Assembly (NCBI RefSeq): GCF_038806765.1
Contig: NZ_CP152389.1
Location: 4,402,001 to 4,466,000 of the forward strand
Direction: 5' to 3'
Origin: Mucilaginibacter sp. CSA2-8R
GTDB lineage: Bacteria > Bacteroidota > Bacteroidia > Sphingobacteriales > Sphingobacteriaceae
DNA length: 64,000 nt
Positions 17,502-26,416 of the stretch are shown here, piece by piece. Within the stretch, counting starts at the first letter, position 1. Every line of letters begins with the position of its first letter. The position numbers and the translations under genes were made by a program. The notes under the pieces were generated by a model. The model saw nothing but the letters and a program-made list of their open reading frames with translations. It was not told the DNA's origin and did no database searches.

Positions 17502-18464
17502 TTAGTATTGCCACAGGCCTAACTCCCAATCTAGTAGTGACTTTTTAACTTTTTCTGATTCGTACAGGCGGTCAATACCCTGGGCGTAATCTTTGATGCG
17601 TTCGTCCTTCTGGTTAGACTGTTTAACAATTACACTGGTAAACAATCGCTTCATAAACACGTCGTCGAAGCTTAAACCGGTAGCATCATTGTTACGGCTC
17701 ATGGCTTCTTTAGTAGCCAGTACCTGGCGCGCCTCTGGGAAGTAAACCCAAAATACGGGCTGAAAATCAGATTCGATACCGGCAACCTTAAGCTTCATTA
17801 ATGGTGCAATACCAATAATACGCGGTTCAAACACAGAACGTTGCTTATCAAAAACCCAGTCTTCTTTTAACCTGAAACGGATAATGCTGTCAGCGTTAAA
17901 TTCGCCGGCCTGCATGCTCGAACCCACTTTTTCTCCTTTAGCATCGTATTTATCTACTACCACGCTATCAGCAAGTCGGGCTTTAGCTTTACCTGGCGTA
18001 AGCGGTACTGCAAAACCATCACCGTTCGGGTCATTTTTGCTCGGGTTAGGGTCGTAAGCGGTAAGCTCACCGGCTTCAACTGCCTCCATAAGCACATCAA
18101 TTAACCTGGCGCGCGGCGACCCCAAATACTGGTTCATCTTTTCGCGCAGGTCAATCTCTCGCCATACACGCTTAGCATATATTACGTCAGCTTCTCGCAG
18201 GTTGGCATAAGGGGTTACCCGGGCACTTAAAATGTTTGCCTTTTTATAGTAACCATCCAAAGGGCGTTCAAAAGGTTTTCCCTTATTAGTCGTATCAACA
18301 ACGGTCTGCGTTGTAAAGGTAGTGCTCGCCACGTTGTTTTTGGCAGGCTGAGCATTACGTTGCGTTGTTGTAGTACGCTTACGGGTAGTGGTGTTACGCT
18401 TTTGAGCGTAAGCACCCAAACCTATTAAACTTAATAGTCCAACCACTAAAATCTTACGTCGCAT
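17502..18464 (-). CDS. gldN: Gliding motility/type IX secretion protein GldN
   Basis: Periplasmic partner of GldK in the ring of the type IX secretion system (PorN in Porphyromonas). The 320-residue protein has a cleavable signal peptide ending GAYA, a Thr/Arg/Gln-rich stretch to about residue 60, and the family core beginning PLDGYYKKANILSARVTPYANLREADVIYAKR, shown here only as the opening PLDGYY and the later RVWREIDL and DVFMKRLFTS. It is the last gene of the gldKLMN run, 19 bases after gldM, and a bidirectional terminator follows. Confidence 0.95.
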   Translation of the reverse strand: MRRKILVVGLLSLIGLGAYAQKRNTTTRKRTTTTQRNAQPAKNNVASTTFTTQTVVDTTNKGKPFERPLDGYYKKANILSARVTPYANLREADVIYAKRVWREIDLREKMNQYLGSPRARLIDVLMEAVEAGELTAYDPNPSKNDPNGDGFAVPLTPGKAKARLADSVVVDKYDAKGEKVGSSMQAGEFNADSIIRFRLKEDWVFDKQRSVFEPRIIGIAPLMKLKVAGIESDFQPVFWVYFPEARQVLATKEAMSRNNDATGLSFDDVFMKRLFTSVIVKQSNQKDERIKDYAQGIDRLYESEKVKKSLLDWELGLWQY

Positions 18465-18483
18465 TGTTAAGTTTAATCAAATA

Positions 18484-20019
18484 TTAGTTAGCACTGATGA
18501 TGATATCTTTCAGTCCGCGTTGTGTACCGTCAGGTCCAACAGCAATTACGTTGGTAAACGCTATACGGCTTCCGGGTACTAAGGTAGCCATTGCTGCACG
18601 CATTTGGCCTGATAATTCATTGCCGCTTGTCGAATATAAAACAGGATCTTGGCGCGGTTTCAAAATTAACAACGTAAAACGTTGAATGGTGAAGCTGGCA
18701 TCAAACTCAAAGTTATCCAGACGGGCAAATACACGATCCTGAGCTTTTAAGTTAGCAGTTGAAGTGCTGCCACCATCGCGGCCACCAAACACTACAGTTG
18801 GGTCAGGAATACGTTTTACCCGGAACTTGGTTGAACCTAAAACCTGAGATTTACCCGGAGAAGCCTCGCCTGACACGGTAACGTCTACTGTACCTGGAGA
18901 TGATACACGAGCACTGAATGAACCATTAGAGCCGCTTACCGAACCACCAGATATGCTCACTCTCAGTTTATCTTTCGGGATGCCCGGAGCAGATACTGAC
19001 AATGGGTTTGGCACACCGATATATAAAACATTCATTTTCTCGGCAGCTACCGTTGCAGACGGACGAGCGACCTGATAGGTTTGCGGTGCCGTTTTGTATT
19101 CTTTAATAGTACCATCGTTTTGTTTTACACGGATGGTACCTACCCAGGTACGTACACCTTCGCCGCTGGTACCTGTGCTATACTCACCACGTCCTTCGCT
19201 CACTTGCAAACGCGAACCGTTTACAGCAATATCAGGACTTGATTTAGAATCGTAAGCAGTTAAGAATACCTGCGCTTTGTAAGGCTGACCGGCAATGATA
19301 TAGCTACTTGGCGCTACAGCAACAGCTACAAACTTATCCAGGTTAACTACCGCTTGGTCAACTTTACCCAAGATTTTTTTAACAACCTCAGATTCTGAGT
19401 TTTTTGCATCAGCTTGTACTTTGCTTAATGATGTCATTGCGGCACCCATTGGGATACCATCTCCAAAATAGGCTTCTTCCCAGCTTAATTTCGAGTTACC
19501 TTTTTTAGCTTCAGGGGCATCGGCGGATAAAGCAAGCTTTACACCAACACGGTCCTTTTCGTCTAATAAAGACATCAGCTTTTCGCGGGTTTCGTCAATC
19601 TTTTTGTGTAACTCTTCAGCTTTCTTACCATTAATCATCACCTGAGATGAAAGATCAAGGTCGTCACGCTTTTTGTAGTCGCCGGTATTTTCGTCTATGC
19701 CGTCAGCTTTTTCGATTAATATCTTTTTTAAGCCTTCAACATAATCATTTAACTGATTTGCAATAGTACTTGCCTGCTTTGCCTTGTCGTAAATAGGCTT
19801 AGCGCGGTCTGGTTGCTCTTTTAATTTAGTTTTCTCAAATGCCGAGAAAGTATTGTCGATGCCAGTTTGTACGTTTGTTTTTGATGCGTTTAAGCTATCG
19901 CTTATATTTTTGAATGCATTTAGTAAGCTATCGGGCACGTTAAGTGCAACTAAGCCTAATAATACTAGGTAGAGGATGCCAATCATCCGCTGCCTAGGGG
20001 TTTCTTTACCTCCAGCCAT
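18484..20019 (-). CDS. gldM: Gliding motility/type IX secretion motor protein GldM
   Basis: Inner-membrane protein with a long periplasmic part; with GldL it forms the proton-driven rotary motor of gliding and type IX secretion. The 511-residue protein has the family N-terminus MAGGKETPRQRMIG, one transmembrane helix (about 12-32), a helical domain to about 220, and then several beta-rich periplasmic domains that reach toward the GldK/GldN ring. Length agrees with known GldM (about 510-520). Followed by gldN after 19 bases. Confidence 0.97.
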   Translation of the reverse strand: MAGGKETPRQRMIGILYLVLLGLVALNVPDSLLNAFKNISDSLNASKTNVQTGIDNTFSAFEKTKLKEQPDRAKPIYDKAKQASTIANQLNDYVEGLKKILIEKADGIDENTGDYKKRDDLDLSSQVMINGKKAEELHKKIDETREKLMSLLDEKDRVGVKLALSADAPEAKKGNSKLSWEEAYFGDGIPMGAAMTSLSKVQADAKNSESEVVKKILGKVDQAVVNLDKFVAVAVAPSSYIIAGQPYKAQVFLTAYDSKSSPDIAVNGSRLQVSEGRGEYSTGTSGEGVRTWVGTIRVKQNDGTIKEYKTAPQTYQVARPSATVAAEKMNVLYIGVPNPLSVSAPGIPKDKLRVSISGGSVSGSNGSFSARVSSPGTVDVTVSGEASPGKSQVLGSTKFRVKRIPDPTVVFGGRDGGSTSTANLKAQDRVFARLDNFEFDASFTIQRFTLLILKPRQDPVLYSTSGNELSGQMRAAMATLVPGSRIAFTNVIAVGPDGTQRGLKDIIISAN

Positions 20020-20079
20020 GTGTTAGTCTCTGTTAATTTAAATTAATTTGTTAAGTGGATTAATAAATTATTTAAATTA

Positions 20080-20883
20080 TTAAGCACGTGGTTGGTTCAT
20101 GGCAGTAAGCATATTGCCATATACAGCATTTAAAGAACCCAGGTTTTTAGCCAGGCGGCCAACTTCGTCTTTAAATTGTTTAGAATCATCTAACGACTCG
20201 TTGAAGTTGCTCATCGTTACCGATAAATTCTGATAGAATTTGTTCATCGATTTCAGGTGATTGCTTGAGTCTTGTAATTCCAGTTCGTAAACTGCGTTAA
20301 GAGCCGATAAATTTTTAGCTAAACTGCTTACCTGATCATGGTACGCTTTTGAGTCTACACTTGAATTTGCCATTTCTTGCAGGCTTGCAGATGCTTTGTT
20401 AAATGCAGTGCTTAAGTTATCATAACCTGCACTTGCAGTTTTAAGTTTAGCAGCAAACTCGTTAGTAGCAGCGCCAGCATCGGCCACTTTAGAGATAGAG
20501 GCTACTTTATCGCCAAAAGTTCTTAAACCTTCGCCTAAGGTACCAATCAGTTCAGGGTTAATTTTAGCATCAGCCAGCATTTTATCTAATGCAGCAGTGT
20601 GGCCGGTGCTTAATTGCGCAGGAGCAGGAGCAACTCTTTTTACAGGTTCGCCTGCATAATCATCTGCTAATTCAGGATAAGCTTTAGTCCAGTCTACCTC
20701 AGTAGCTTCTGGTTGTAAACCTAATAAGAAGAATAAAACCGCTTCAGTTAATAATCCGATAGTGATAAAAGTTGAAGCATAAGGCCAATGCTGTATTTTA
20801 AACAACAAACCAATGATCACAACAGTTGCACCGATAGACACGATGTTACCAATTCCAAATTTTCCTTTTTTCTTGCCAGCCAT
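20080..20883 (-). CDS. gldL: Gliding motility/type IX secretion motor protein GldL
   Basis: Membrane part of the GldLM motor. The 267-residue protein has two transmembrane helices (about 12-28 and 36-56) and a long cytoplasmic helical tail. Lys29 in LLFKIQHWPYA and Glu47 in GLLTEAVLFFLLG correspond to the charged intramembrane residues needed for proton coupling in characterised GldL. The tail carries two similar segments (SLAKNLSALNAVYELEL and RLAKNLGSLNAVYGNML) that look like an internal repeat. Lies between gldK and gldM with spacers of 83 and 60 bases. Confidence 0.95.
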   Translation of the reverse strand: MAGKKKGKFGIGNIVSIGATVVIIGLLFKIQHWPYASTFITIGLLTEAVLFFLLGLQPEATEVDWTKAYPELADDYAGEPVKRVAPAPAQLSTGHTAALDKMLADAKINPELIGTLGEGLRTFGDKVASISKVADAGAATNEFAAKLKTASAGYDNLSTAFNKASASLQEMANSSVDSKAYHDQVSSLAKNLSALNAVYELELQDSSNHLKSMNKFYQNLSVTMSNFNESLDDSKQFKDEVGRLAKNLGSLNAVYGNMLTAMNQPRA

Positions 20884-20966
20884 AATTAATTTAATGTAGT
20901 TGTTTGAATTTTAGATTTTGTGATTGTTGTACGTATACTTAAATGGTTTTGTTCGTTTAAGTTTAA

Positions 20967-22286
20967 TTATTTTTTATCGCCAAACTCCCGGCCTACAAAA
21001 TGCAGCACGCATCTAAAGCCTACATATGCTTTCGCACTGTCCTGATATTCGTAAGAGCGTGTTGAGTTTTGCAGGAAATATCCAATGTCTTTCCAAGATC
21101 CGCCGCGCACTACCTTACGCTTAAGCACCTCCGGATCAGTAGCTTTAGCCTCATAGTTAAATGTAGGTGCCATATCATGTACAAAACTCGAAGCCGATTC
21201 GTCAAAAGCGGATAGTGTCCACTCAGATACGTTGCCGGCCATGTTGTACAGACCGAAGTCATTAGGGAAGTAAGAATTTACTTTTACGGTATACGCTCCC
21301 CCATCATCGGTATAATTACCACGGCCAGGCTTAAAGTTAGCCAGCAAACAGCCTTTAGCATTTTTGATATAAGGTCCTCCCCACGGATAATCAGTACCAA
21401 TACGTCCACCACGTGCAGCATATTCAAACTCAGCCTCGGTAGGCAAAGTGTACGATACTTGTGCCGGCTCGCCTTTCGAATAGTTGTAAGCTTCTTTTTT
21501 ACGTGAACGCCAAACTGAATAGGCACGCGCCTGACGCCAGTTTACGCCAACTACCGGATAATTTAAAAAAGCAGGATGAGAAAAATACCCTTCAACCATA
21601 GGCTCGTTAGCCGCGTATGAAAAATCGTTGAGCCAAACCAGAGTATCCGGATATACGTTAACGGTATCTCTAAAAATGAAATCAGAACGCTTTTTTGATT
21701 TATCAAAGCGGCTGTTAGACGCACTACGCAAGTCCATCATAGCGTAGTTATATTTTAACTGCCGTACGTCAATCTCGTTACGGTCAAATACCCGGTCATC
21801 GCCCTGGTAATACATGCCGTCTAATTTACCGGCGGTAGATGGCTGCCCTTTTTTGCCGGTGCTGCGGCGCCAGATAGGATTTCTATCTACATAATCCCAG
21901 TTGATATACTTTTTACTGGTTGCCGATGGGTCACGCGGCTTTACATAATATTTATCTTCGTTAAGGTAGTTGGTAATGGCTATAGAGTCACGTACCCAGT
22001 GTACAAATTCCTGGTACTTGCTGTTGGTGGTTTCCATCTGGTCCATAAAAAATGGCGGAACAGTAACCTGTTTGGTTTGAGCAATTTGCGCAAAAGTAAC
22101 GTCCTGATCGGTTTGTCCCATCAAGAACGAGCCACCCGGAACGTAAACCATCCCCATGGGTAGTTCGGCTTTAAAAGATTTGGCGCCGCGTATACCACGC
22201 ACTTCTCCCCCAGTATTGCCCGAAAAACAACCACTCAAAGCCACCCCAATAAAACACAATAATAAAAGAGAGTACAGTGTCTTCAT
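20967..22286 (-). CDS. gldK: Gliding motility/type IX secretion lipoprotein GldK
   Basis: Outer-membrane-associated lipoprotein forming the ring with GldN (PorK in Porphyromonas). The 439-residue protein has a type II signal peptide ending LSGC (Cys20) and then a formylglycine-generating-enzyme-like fold, seen in MVYVPGGSFLMGQ, NYPVVGVNWRQARAYSVW, LPTEAEFEYAARGG, GNVSEWTLSAF and VVRGGSWKD. The fold is structural in this family. It differs from GldJ by its gldL neighbour. The operon runs DUF4271-hemD-gldK-gldL-gldM-gldN. A 213-base leader upstream contains an AT-only inverted repeat. Confidence 0.96.
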   Translation of the reverse strand: MKTLYSLLLLCFIGVALSGCFSGNTGGEVRGIRGAKSFKAELPMGMVYVPGGSFLMGQTDQDVTFAQIAQTKQVTVPPFFMDQMETTNSKYQEFVHWVRDSIAITNYLNEDKYYVKPRDPSATSKKYINWDYVDRNPIWRRSTGKKGQPSTAGKLDGMYYQGDDRVFDRNEIDVRQLKYNYAMMDLRSASNSRFDKSKKRSDFIFRDTVNVYPDTLVWLNDFSYAANEPMVEGYFSHPAFLNYPVVGVNWRQARAYSVWRSRKKEAYNYSKGEPAQVSYTLPTEAEFEYAARGGRIGTDYPWGGPYIKNAKGCLLANFKPGRGNYTDDGGAYTVKVNSYFPNDFGLYNMAGNVSEWTLSAFDESASSFVHDMAPTFNYEAKATDPEVLKRKVVRGGSWKDIGYFLQNSTRSYEYQDSAKAYVGFRCVLHFVGREFGDKK

Positions 22287-22340
22287 TCTTCTCGTAAATT
22301 CCTTGTTTGTTTTTGTGCTCGAATATACCTACGCAATATT

Positions 22341-22370
22341 ATATTTTTATTTTCTTTAAAATAAAAATAT
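22341..22370. repeat. AT-only perfect inverted repeat upstream of gldK
   Basis: ATATTTTTATTTT (22341-22353) and AAAATAAAAATAT (22358-22370) are exact inverted copies around CTTT. It lies 55-84 bases ahead of the gldK start, inside the hemD-gldK spacer. With no G/C pairs it is a poor terminator; it may be a protein-binding site or a melting region near a gldK promoter. Confidence 0.5.
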
Positions 22371-22499
22371 TCTTATTTCACGAAGCAAACATGACGTAAA
22401 GTATAATGTGCCTAAAATACTAAACACAAGCATCTTAGCCAAGCATAATCGACTTATACGGGAATTGTACCGATGAAGTTGCTAATGAAGAAATATTTT

Positions 22500-23258
22500 T
22501 TACTTGTTAGCTTGTTTTACGTACTGCTCTATAGCCATGGTCATGGATGGTGCACCAGGGGTTGGCGCAGGAATATCCAGTATCAAACCGGCATCCAGCA
22601 CCGCTTTGTGCGTGGTAGCACCAAATGCTGCAATACGAGTGTTGTTTTGCTTAAAATCGGGGAAGTTTTGATACAATGATAAAATGCTCGACGGACTAAA
22701 AAAGGCAATAACATCATAAAATACCTCAGCCAGATCAGAAAGATCACTGCACACAGTACGGAACAGCACAGCTGGAGTAAAGTTATAGCCATTCTCGGTC
22801 AAAAACTTTTGAGTTTCTTCAGCAGCAACATCCGAGCATGGGTAAAGAAATTTTTCGCCCGAATGTTTCTTCAATACCTCTGCTAAATCGGCAGCGGTTT
22901 GCTTGCCAAAAAAGATTTTACGCTTACGGTACTGAATATATTTTTGCAGATATAAGGCAATAGTTTCTGAAAGACAAAAGTACTTCATATCAACCGGAAC
23001 CTCAAAACGCATTTCCTCGCAAACGCGAAAAAAATGATCGGCTGAATTACGGCTGGTAAATATAACGGCGGTAAAATCGGCGAGGTTTATTTTGTCTTTA
23101 CGAAAGTCTTTGGCCGGAACGCCTTCTACGTGGATGAAAGACCTGAAATCAATTTTTAAATTTAATTTCTTAGCCAGTTCAGCATATGGATTTTTGTCGT
23201 TTTCAGGTTTAGGTAAAGTAACCAATATACTCTTAACCTTTTTCTTTCTATCTTCCAA
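22500..23258 (-). CDS. hemD: Uroporphyrinogen-III synthase
   Basis: Closes hydroxymethylbilane to uroporphyrinogen III in heme synthesis. HemD sequences are poorly conserved; the call rests on the 252-residue length, the two-domain pattern with KSILVTLPKPENDKNPYAEL at the start, FTSRNSADHFF near residue 68, DVIAFFSPSSILSLY and RIAAFGATTHKAVLDAGL near the end, all typical HemD signatures. It lies between a DUF4271 gene and gldK, an order common in Bacteroidota. Heme supply fits the large cytochrome content of the window, though gene order here may be historical. Confidence 0.9.
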   Translation of the reverse strand: MEDRKKKVKSILVTLPKPENDKNPYAELAKKLNLKIDFRSFIHVEGVPAKDFRKDKINLADFTAVIFTSRNSADHFFRVCEEMRFEVPVDMKYFCLSETIALYLQKYIQYRKRKIFFGKQTAADLAEVLKKHSGEKFLYPCSDVAAEETQKFLTENGYNFTPAVLFRTVCSDLSDLAEVFYDVIAFFSPSSILSLYQNFPDFKQNNTRIAAFGATTHKAVLDAGLILDIPAPTPGAPSMTMAIEQYVKQANK

Positions 23259-23284
23259 TTTGTATTTATCTAACTAGCTAAGTA

Positions 23285-24277
23285 TTAATTATTCAGTGCC
23301 TTCATTAGTATTAAAATCGGGCAAATTTCAAGGGCACAAAGATAGGTAAATAAATAAAATTTATGAAATTTAAAACTCGAAATAATATTTACGCTACTGC
23401 GCAAATACTGCCATACAAATATTACAATAACTAATACCAAAGCCAATCCTAATACGTAGGGTATATATCGGGCTGCCAGCAAGCTAAAGCATAATGATAC
23501 CGGCAAAAACACAAAGGTAATGTTGAAATAAGTTAGGTAAAGTATAGATATATACTCGCCCACTAAACGGTTAACATTAAATACAAAGCCCAAAAAACGA
23601 AGCACTAACAATTTTACTGCAAACAACACAATGATGAGCACAGCGAATGAAGCAAACAGCTCAATACCGCTGATGCTATAAAAAACCTCAAAGTAAGCCG
23701 TAAGCTGGTACAAGAACAATCCGAACGTAAATCCAAAAAGGATAAATAGACCTAAAAATGTCCAGGAGTTTAGTATACCCTCCTCCTTACTTACCTGTGA
23801 TAGTATGCGATTATTGTAAAATGATTGCAGTACATTACTGATATCTTTACTCATAATGCGGTTAAGCACGGCCATATACACCAGTAACGATACAATGATG
23901 ACGATAACCCATTGGTCACGGGTGCGGCGGCTGCTGCCTTCGCGCAACACGCCCCTGCGCTGTCCGGATTGCGTTAAAAAACTATAATCTGTGGCCACCC
24001 GCGTTTTGAGCATACTATCTAAAAACTGGTTACGCCTTAACGAGTCAGGCTTTTTGATAAACACCATCGACAATGAATCGCTCATAAACTGCTCGTGGTG
24101 TGCCAGGGCATTGGCCACCGAATCGAGCAGGGTACCTGCGGCTGACGGAGGCTGATAATATCGCCTTTTAGGTACAGTATCGCGTTGCGGCGTTAGTTCT
24201 GCCGAATCGGTTTGAGCATAAACAGCCCCACCAATCAACAAAAACCAAACAAAAAATAACTTTTTAATCAATGTCAT
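23285..24277 (-). CDS. DUF4271 membrane protein
   Basis: First gene of the unit that continues with hemD and gldKLMN. The 330-residue product has a signal peptide ending VYAQ, a Pro/Ser/Asp-rich periplasmic stretch to about residue 125, then some six to seven transmembrane helices, the layout of DUF4271 proteins. The function is unknown to me. A longer reading frame begins at 24388, but the internal ATG at 24275-24277 gives a proper signal peptide (MTLIKKLFFVWFLLIGG), has AAAGG in front and lies just after a candidate promoter, so I use it. Confidence 0.85.
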   Translation of the reverse strand: MTLIKKLFFVWFLLIGGAVYAQTDSAELTPQRDTVPKRRYYQPPSAAGTLLDSVANALAHHEQFMSDSLSMVFIKKPDSLRRNQFLDSMLKTRVATDYSFLTQSGQRRGVLREGSSRRTRDQWVIVIIVSLLVYMAVLNRIMSKDISNVLQSFYNNRILSQVSKEEGILNSWTFLGLFILFGFTFGLFLYQLTAYFEVFYSISGIELFASFAVLIIVLFAVKLLVLRFLGFVFNVNRLVGEYISILYLTYFNITFVFLPVSLCFSLLAARYIPYVLGLALVLVIVIFVWQYLRSSVNIISSFKFHKFYLFTYLCALEICPILILMKALNN

Positions 24278-24301
24278 TAACCGCCTTTGTGCCCTAAAAT
24301 G

Positions 24302-24330
24302 CAAAAATATCCAAAAATCTTCAATACCAA
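24302..24330 (-). promoter_or_regulatory. Candidate promoter of the DUF4271-hemD-gld unit
   Basis: Read leftwards: TTG (24328-24330), 18 bases, then TATTTTTG (24302-24309), a match to the Bacteroidota TTG-N17-23-TAnnTTTG pattern. Transcription would start near 24297, about 20 bases before the chosen ATG. Confidence 0.45.
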
Positions 24331-24438
24331 CCATATTATGGTAAGCATGCAATAAATAACCATTTCTGAATATTGACATTACCTGCATCTTTACTTAAAT
24401 CTGGCGATAAACGCTTCGAAAATGTTACCGTGCAAGCG

Positions 24439-24446
24439 TATCTTTG
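24439..24446 (+). promoter_or_regulatory. Candidate -7 element directly before hemW
   Basis: TATCTTTG matches TAnnTTTG and ends seven bases before the hemW ATG, so the message would have almost no leader. The -33 region has TTCG where TTTG would be expected. Confidence 0.35.
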
Positions 24447-24453
24447 TAACCTA

Positions 24454-25575
24454 ATGGCCGGCATTTATATTCATATCCCTTTTTGCAAGCAAGCCTGCCA
24501 TTACTGCGATTTTCATTTCAGTACTTCCCAAAAAAATCGTGGAGCCATTGTTCAGGCCCTGGCTCAGGAAGTTCAGTTGCAAAAAAATTACTTGGATGGC
24601 GCGCCTATCGAAACCATTTACTTTGGCGGTGGTACCCCGTCAGTATTAGATGCAAATGAAATTAGCTTTTTACTTGACACGATTGCTCAAAATCACGAGG
24701 TAAGCCCAAAAGCCGAAATTACACTGGAGGCTAACCCGGACGACCTGCATCCTGATAAAGTCTCTCAATTAAAACAGACAGCCATCAACCGTTTCAGCAT
24801 TGGCATACAATCCTTTTTTGATGAGGATTTAGTATGGATGAACCGTGCGCACCGGTCGGCCGAGGCAGAAACCTCTATTAAAAGAGTACAGGATGCCGGT
24901 TTTGAAAACATTACGGCTGATTTAATTTATGGGTATCCACTGTTGAATATGGGCAAATGGCAGCACAATCTGGATACCTTATTCTCGCTTAATATCCCTC
25001 ACCTTTCGGCTTACTCCATGACGGTCGAGCCACGCACAGCACTGGCTTCACAAATCAAAAAAAAGCAAACGCCCCCCGTAAGCGACCAGCAAAGCGCTGA
25101 GCAGTTCGTATACCTGATGCAGCGGATGCAACACGAAGGCTTTGACCATTACGAAATATCAAACTTTGGTAAACCGGGCTGGCATTCGCAGCATAACGCT
25201 AATTACTGGAAAGGCGTACCTTATGTAGGCATAGGCCCATCCGCACACTCTTACAACGGTAAGACCCGGCAGTGGAATGTAGCTAACAATGCAAAATACC
25301 TGACAAGCTTGTCCGAAAATCATATTCCGGCTGAACTGGAATTACTCACCACCGAAAACCGGCTGAATGAATACATTATGACGGCCATTCGTACCATGTG
25401 GGGGCTTAACCTGGCAAGGTTAGAAAGTATTGAAAAGGGAGCCTCAATCATCATGCAAAAAGAAGCGCAACAATTTATCAGTAACGGTTGGCTAACGCTG
25501 CAACAGCAAACGCTTACGCTTACGCCGGCAGGCAAACTATACGCAGATCATATTGCTGCACAACTTTTCTTTTAG
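24454..25575 (+). CDS. hemW: HemW-type radical SAM heme chaperone
   Basis: Cytoplasmic radical SAM protein; HemW binds and delivers heme and is not a true coproporphyrinogen oxidase. The 373-residue protein has the cluster motif CKQACHYC (Cys11, Cys15, Cys18), the GGGTPS SAM-binding segment and the C-terminal HemW domain. The reading frame extends to a TTG at 24373, but the family starts at MAGIYIHIPF, and the -7 element at 24439 supports the ATG at 24454. Real HemN is distinguished by CX3CX2CXC, and no fourth cysteine is present here. Confidence 0.9.
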   Translation: MAGIYIHIPFCKQACHYCDFHFSTSQKNRGAIVQALAQEVQLQKNYLDGAPIETIYFGGGTPSVLDANEISFLLDTIAQNHEVSPKAEITLEANPDDLHPDKVSQLKQTAINRFSIGIQSFFDEDLVWMNRAHRSAEAETSIKRVQDAGFENITADLIYGYPLLNMGKWQHNLDTLFSLNIPHLSAYSMTVEPRTALASQIKKKQTPPVSDQQSAEQFVYLMQRMQHEGFDHYEISNFGKPGWHSQHNANYWKGVPYVGIGPSAHSYNGKTRQWNVANNAKYLTSLSENHIPAELELLTTENRLNEYIMTAIRTMWGLNLARLESIEKGASIIMQKEAQQFISNGWLTLQQQTLTLTPAGKLYADHIAAQLFF

Positions 25576-25727
25576 CTAATACACATCGCGCGCTACGAAA
25601 ATTAAGCGCCACCAGTTTTACTTTTACCTAAAAGTGTTTACTACCAAAAGCGTTAACAAGTTTTGGCCATCTTTAAATCCGCTCAACACCGTAAGCCGTA
25701 ATTTCTTCATATCAAACTTAAACAAAC

Positions 25728-26276
25728 ATGAAAAAATTATTAATTGCGGCTTTTGCTTTAGTAGCTATGGCAACCGCGTCTAAAAGCGATGCGCAAACAG
25801 TAATGGTAGGTGGTGCCCCTATGTATCCAACCAAAGATATTGTTGATAACGCTGTAAACTCAAAAGATCATACTACTTTGGTAGCTGCTGTTAAAGCAGC
25901 CGGTTTAGTTGAAACTTTAAAAGGTGCAGGTCCGTTTACTGTTTTTGCACCAACCAACGAAGCTTTTGATAAATTACCACAAGGCACTGTAACTACTTTG
26001 TTAAAACCAGAAAATAAAGCTACACTTACTAAAGTGTTAACTTACCATGTAGTATCGGGCAAAGTAAGCGCTGCCGATTTGATGGCTAAGATTAAAGCCG
26101 GACACGGTAAGGCAGAGTTAAAAACGGTGAGTGGTGGTACTTTAACCGCTATGGCCGACGGTAAAAAAATATACCTGGTTGACGAAAAAGGCGGAAAATC
26201 TTGGGTAACCATTGCCGACGTTTTTCAGAAAAACGGTGTAATACACGTAGTTAATACGGTGTTAATGCCAAACTAA
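25728..26276 (+). CDS. Secreted fasciclin (FAS1) domain protein
   Basis: Exported protein of 182 residues with a signal peptide cleaved near residue 22 (SDA-Q) and a single FAS1 domain. The two conserved boxes are visible: GPFTVFAPTNEAFDKLP (about 68-84) and the C-terminal VIHVVNTVLMPN, with the YHV motif in between. FAS1 domains mediate adhesion to proteins or polysaccharides; the ligand here is unknown. No lipobox or anchor is seen, so it is periplasmic or secreted. Monocistronic by appearance, with a hairpin terminator 25 bases downstream. Confidence 0.92.
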   Translation: MKKLLIAAFALVAMATASKSDAQTVMVGGAPMYPTKDIVDNAVNSKDHTTLVAAVKAAGLVETLKGAGPFTVFAPTNEAFDKLPQGTVTTLLKPENKATLTKVLTYHVVSGKVSAADLMAKIKAGHGKAELKTVSGGTLTAMADGKKIYLVDEKGGKSWVTIADVFQKNGVIHVVNTVLMPN

Positions 26277-26300
26277 AAGGCATTTTATATTATTTTTTTG

Positions 26301-26326
26301 AGCCCGGCTGCCCTGAGCGCCGGGCT
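26301..26326 (+). terminator. Terminator after the fasciclin gene
   Basis: AGCCCGGC (26301-26308) pairs with GCCGGGCT (26319-26326) around a ten-base loop, followed by TTTCTT. Confidence 0.65.
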
Positions 26327-26385
26327 TTCTTATGTCAGGTATATTTCAAAAACAAACAAATTAAGCGCCCGGCTTTAATTTTGGT

Positions 26386-26393
26386 TAGCTTTG
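26386..26393 (+). promoter_or_regulatory. Candidate -7 element of the cupin gene
   Basis: TAGCTTTG matches TAnnTTTG, 23 bases before the ATG at 26417. The -33 position has TTA rather than TTG. Confidence 0.3.
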
Positions 26394-26416
26394 TATGTTA
26401 AATTGATGTTATTATT

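Noticed and set aside
22341..22370. Reading the AT-only inverted repeat as a terminator of hemD
   Set aside because: There are no G/C pairs in the stem, so it would be too weak; it is listed as a repeat instead.
23285..24388. Longest frame of the DUF4271 gene starting at 24388
   Set aside because: The extra 37 residues precede a clear signal peptide, and a promoter match at 24302-24330 lies inside them.
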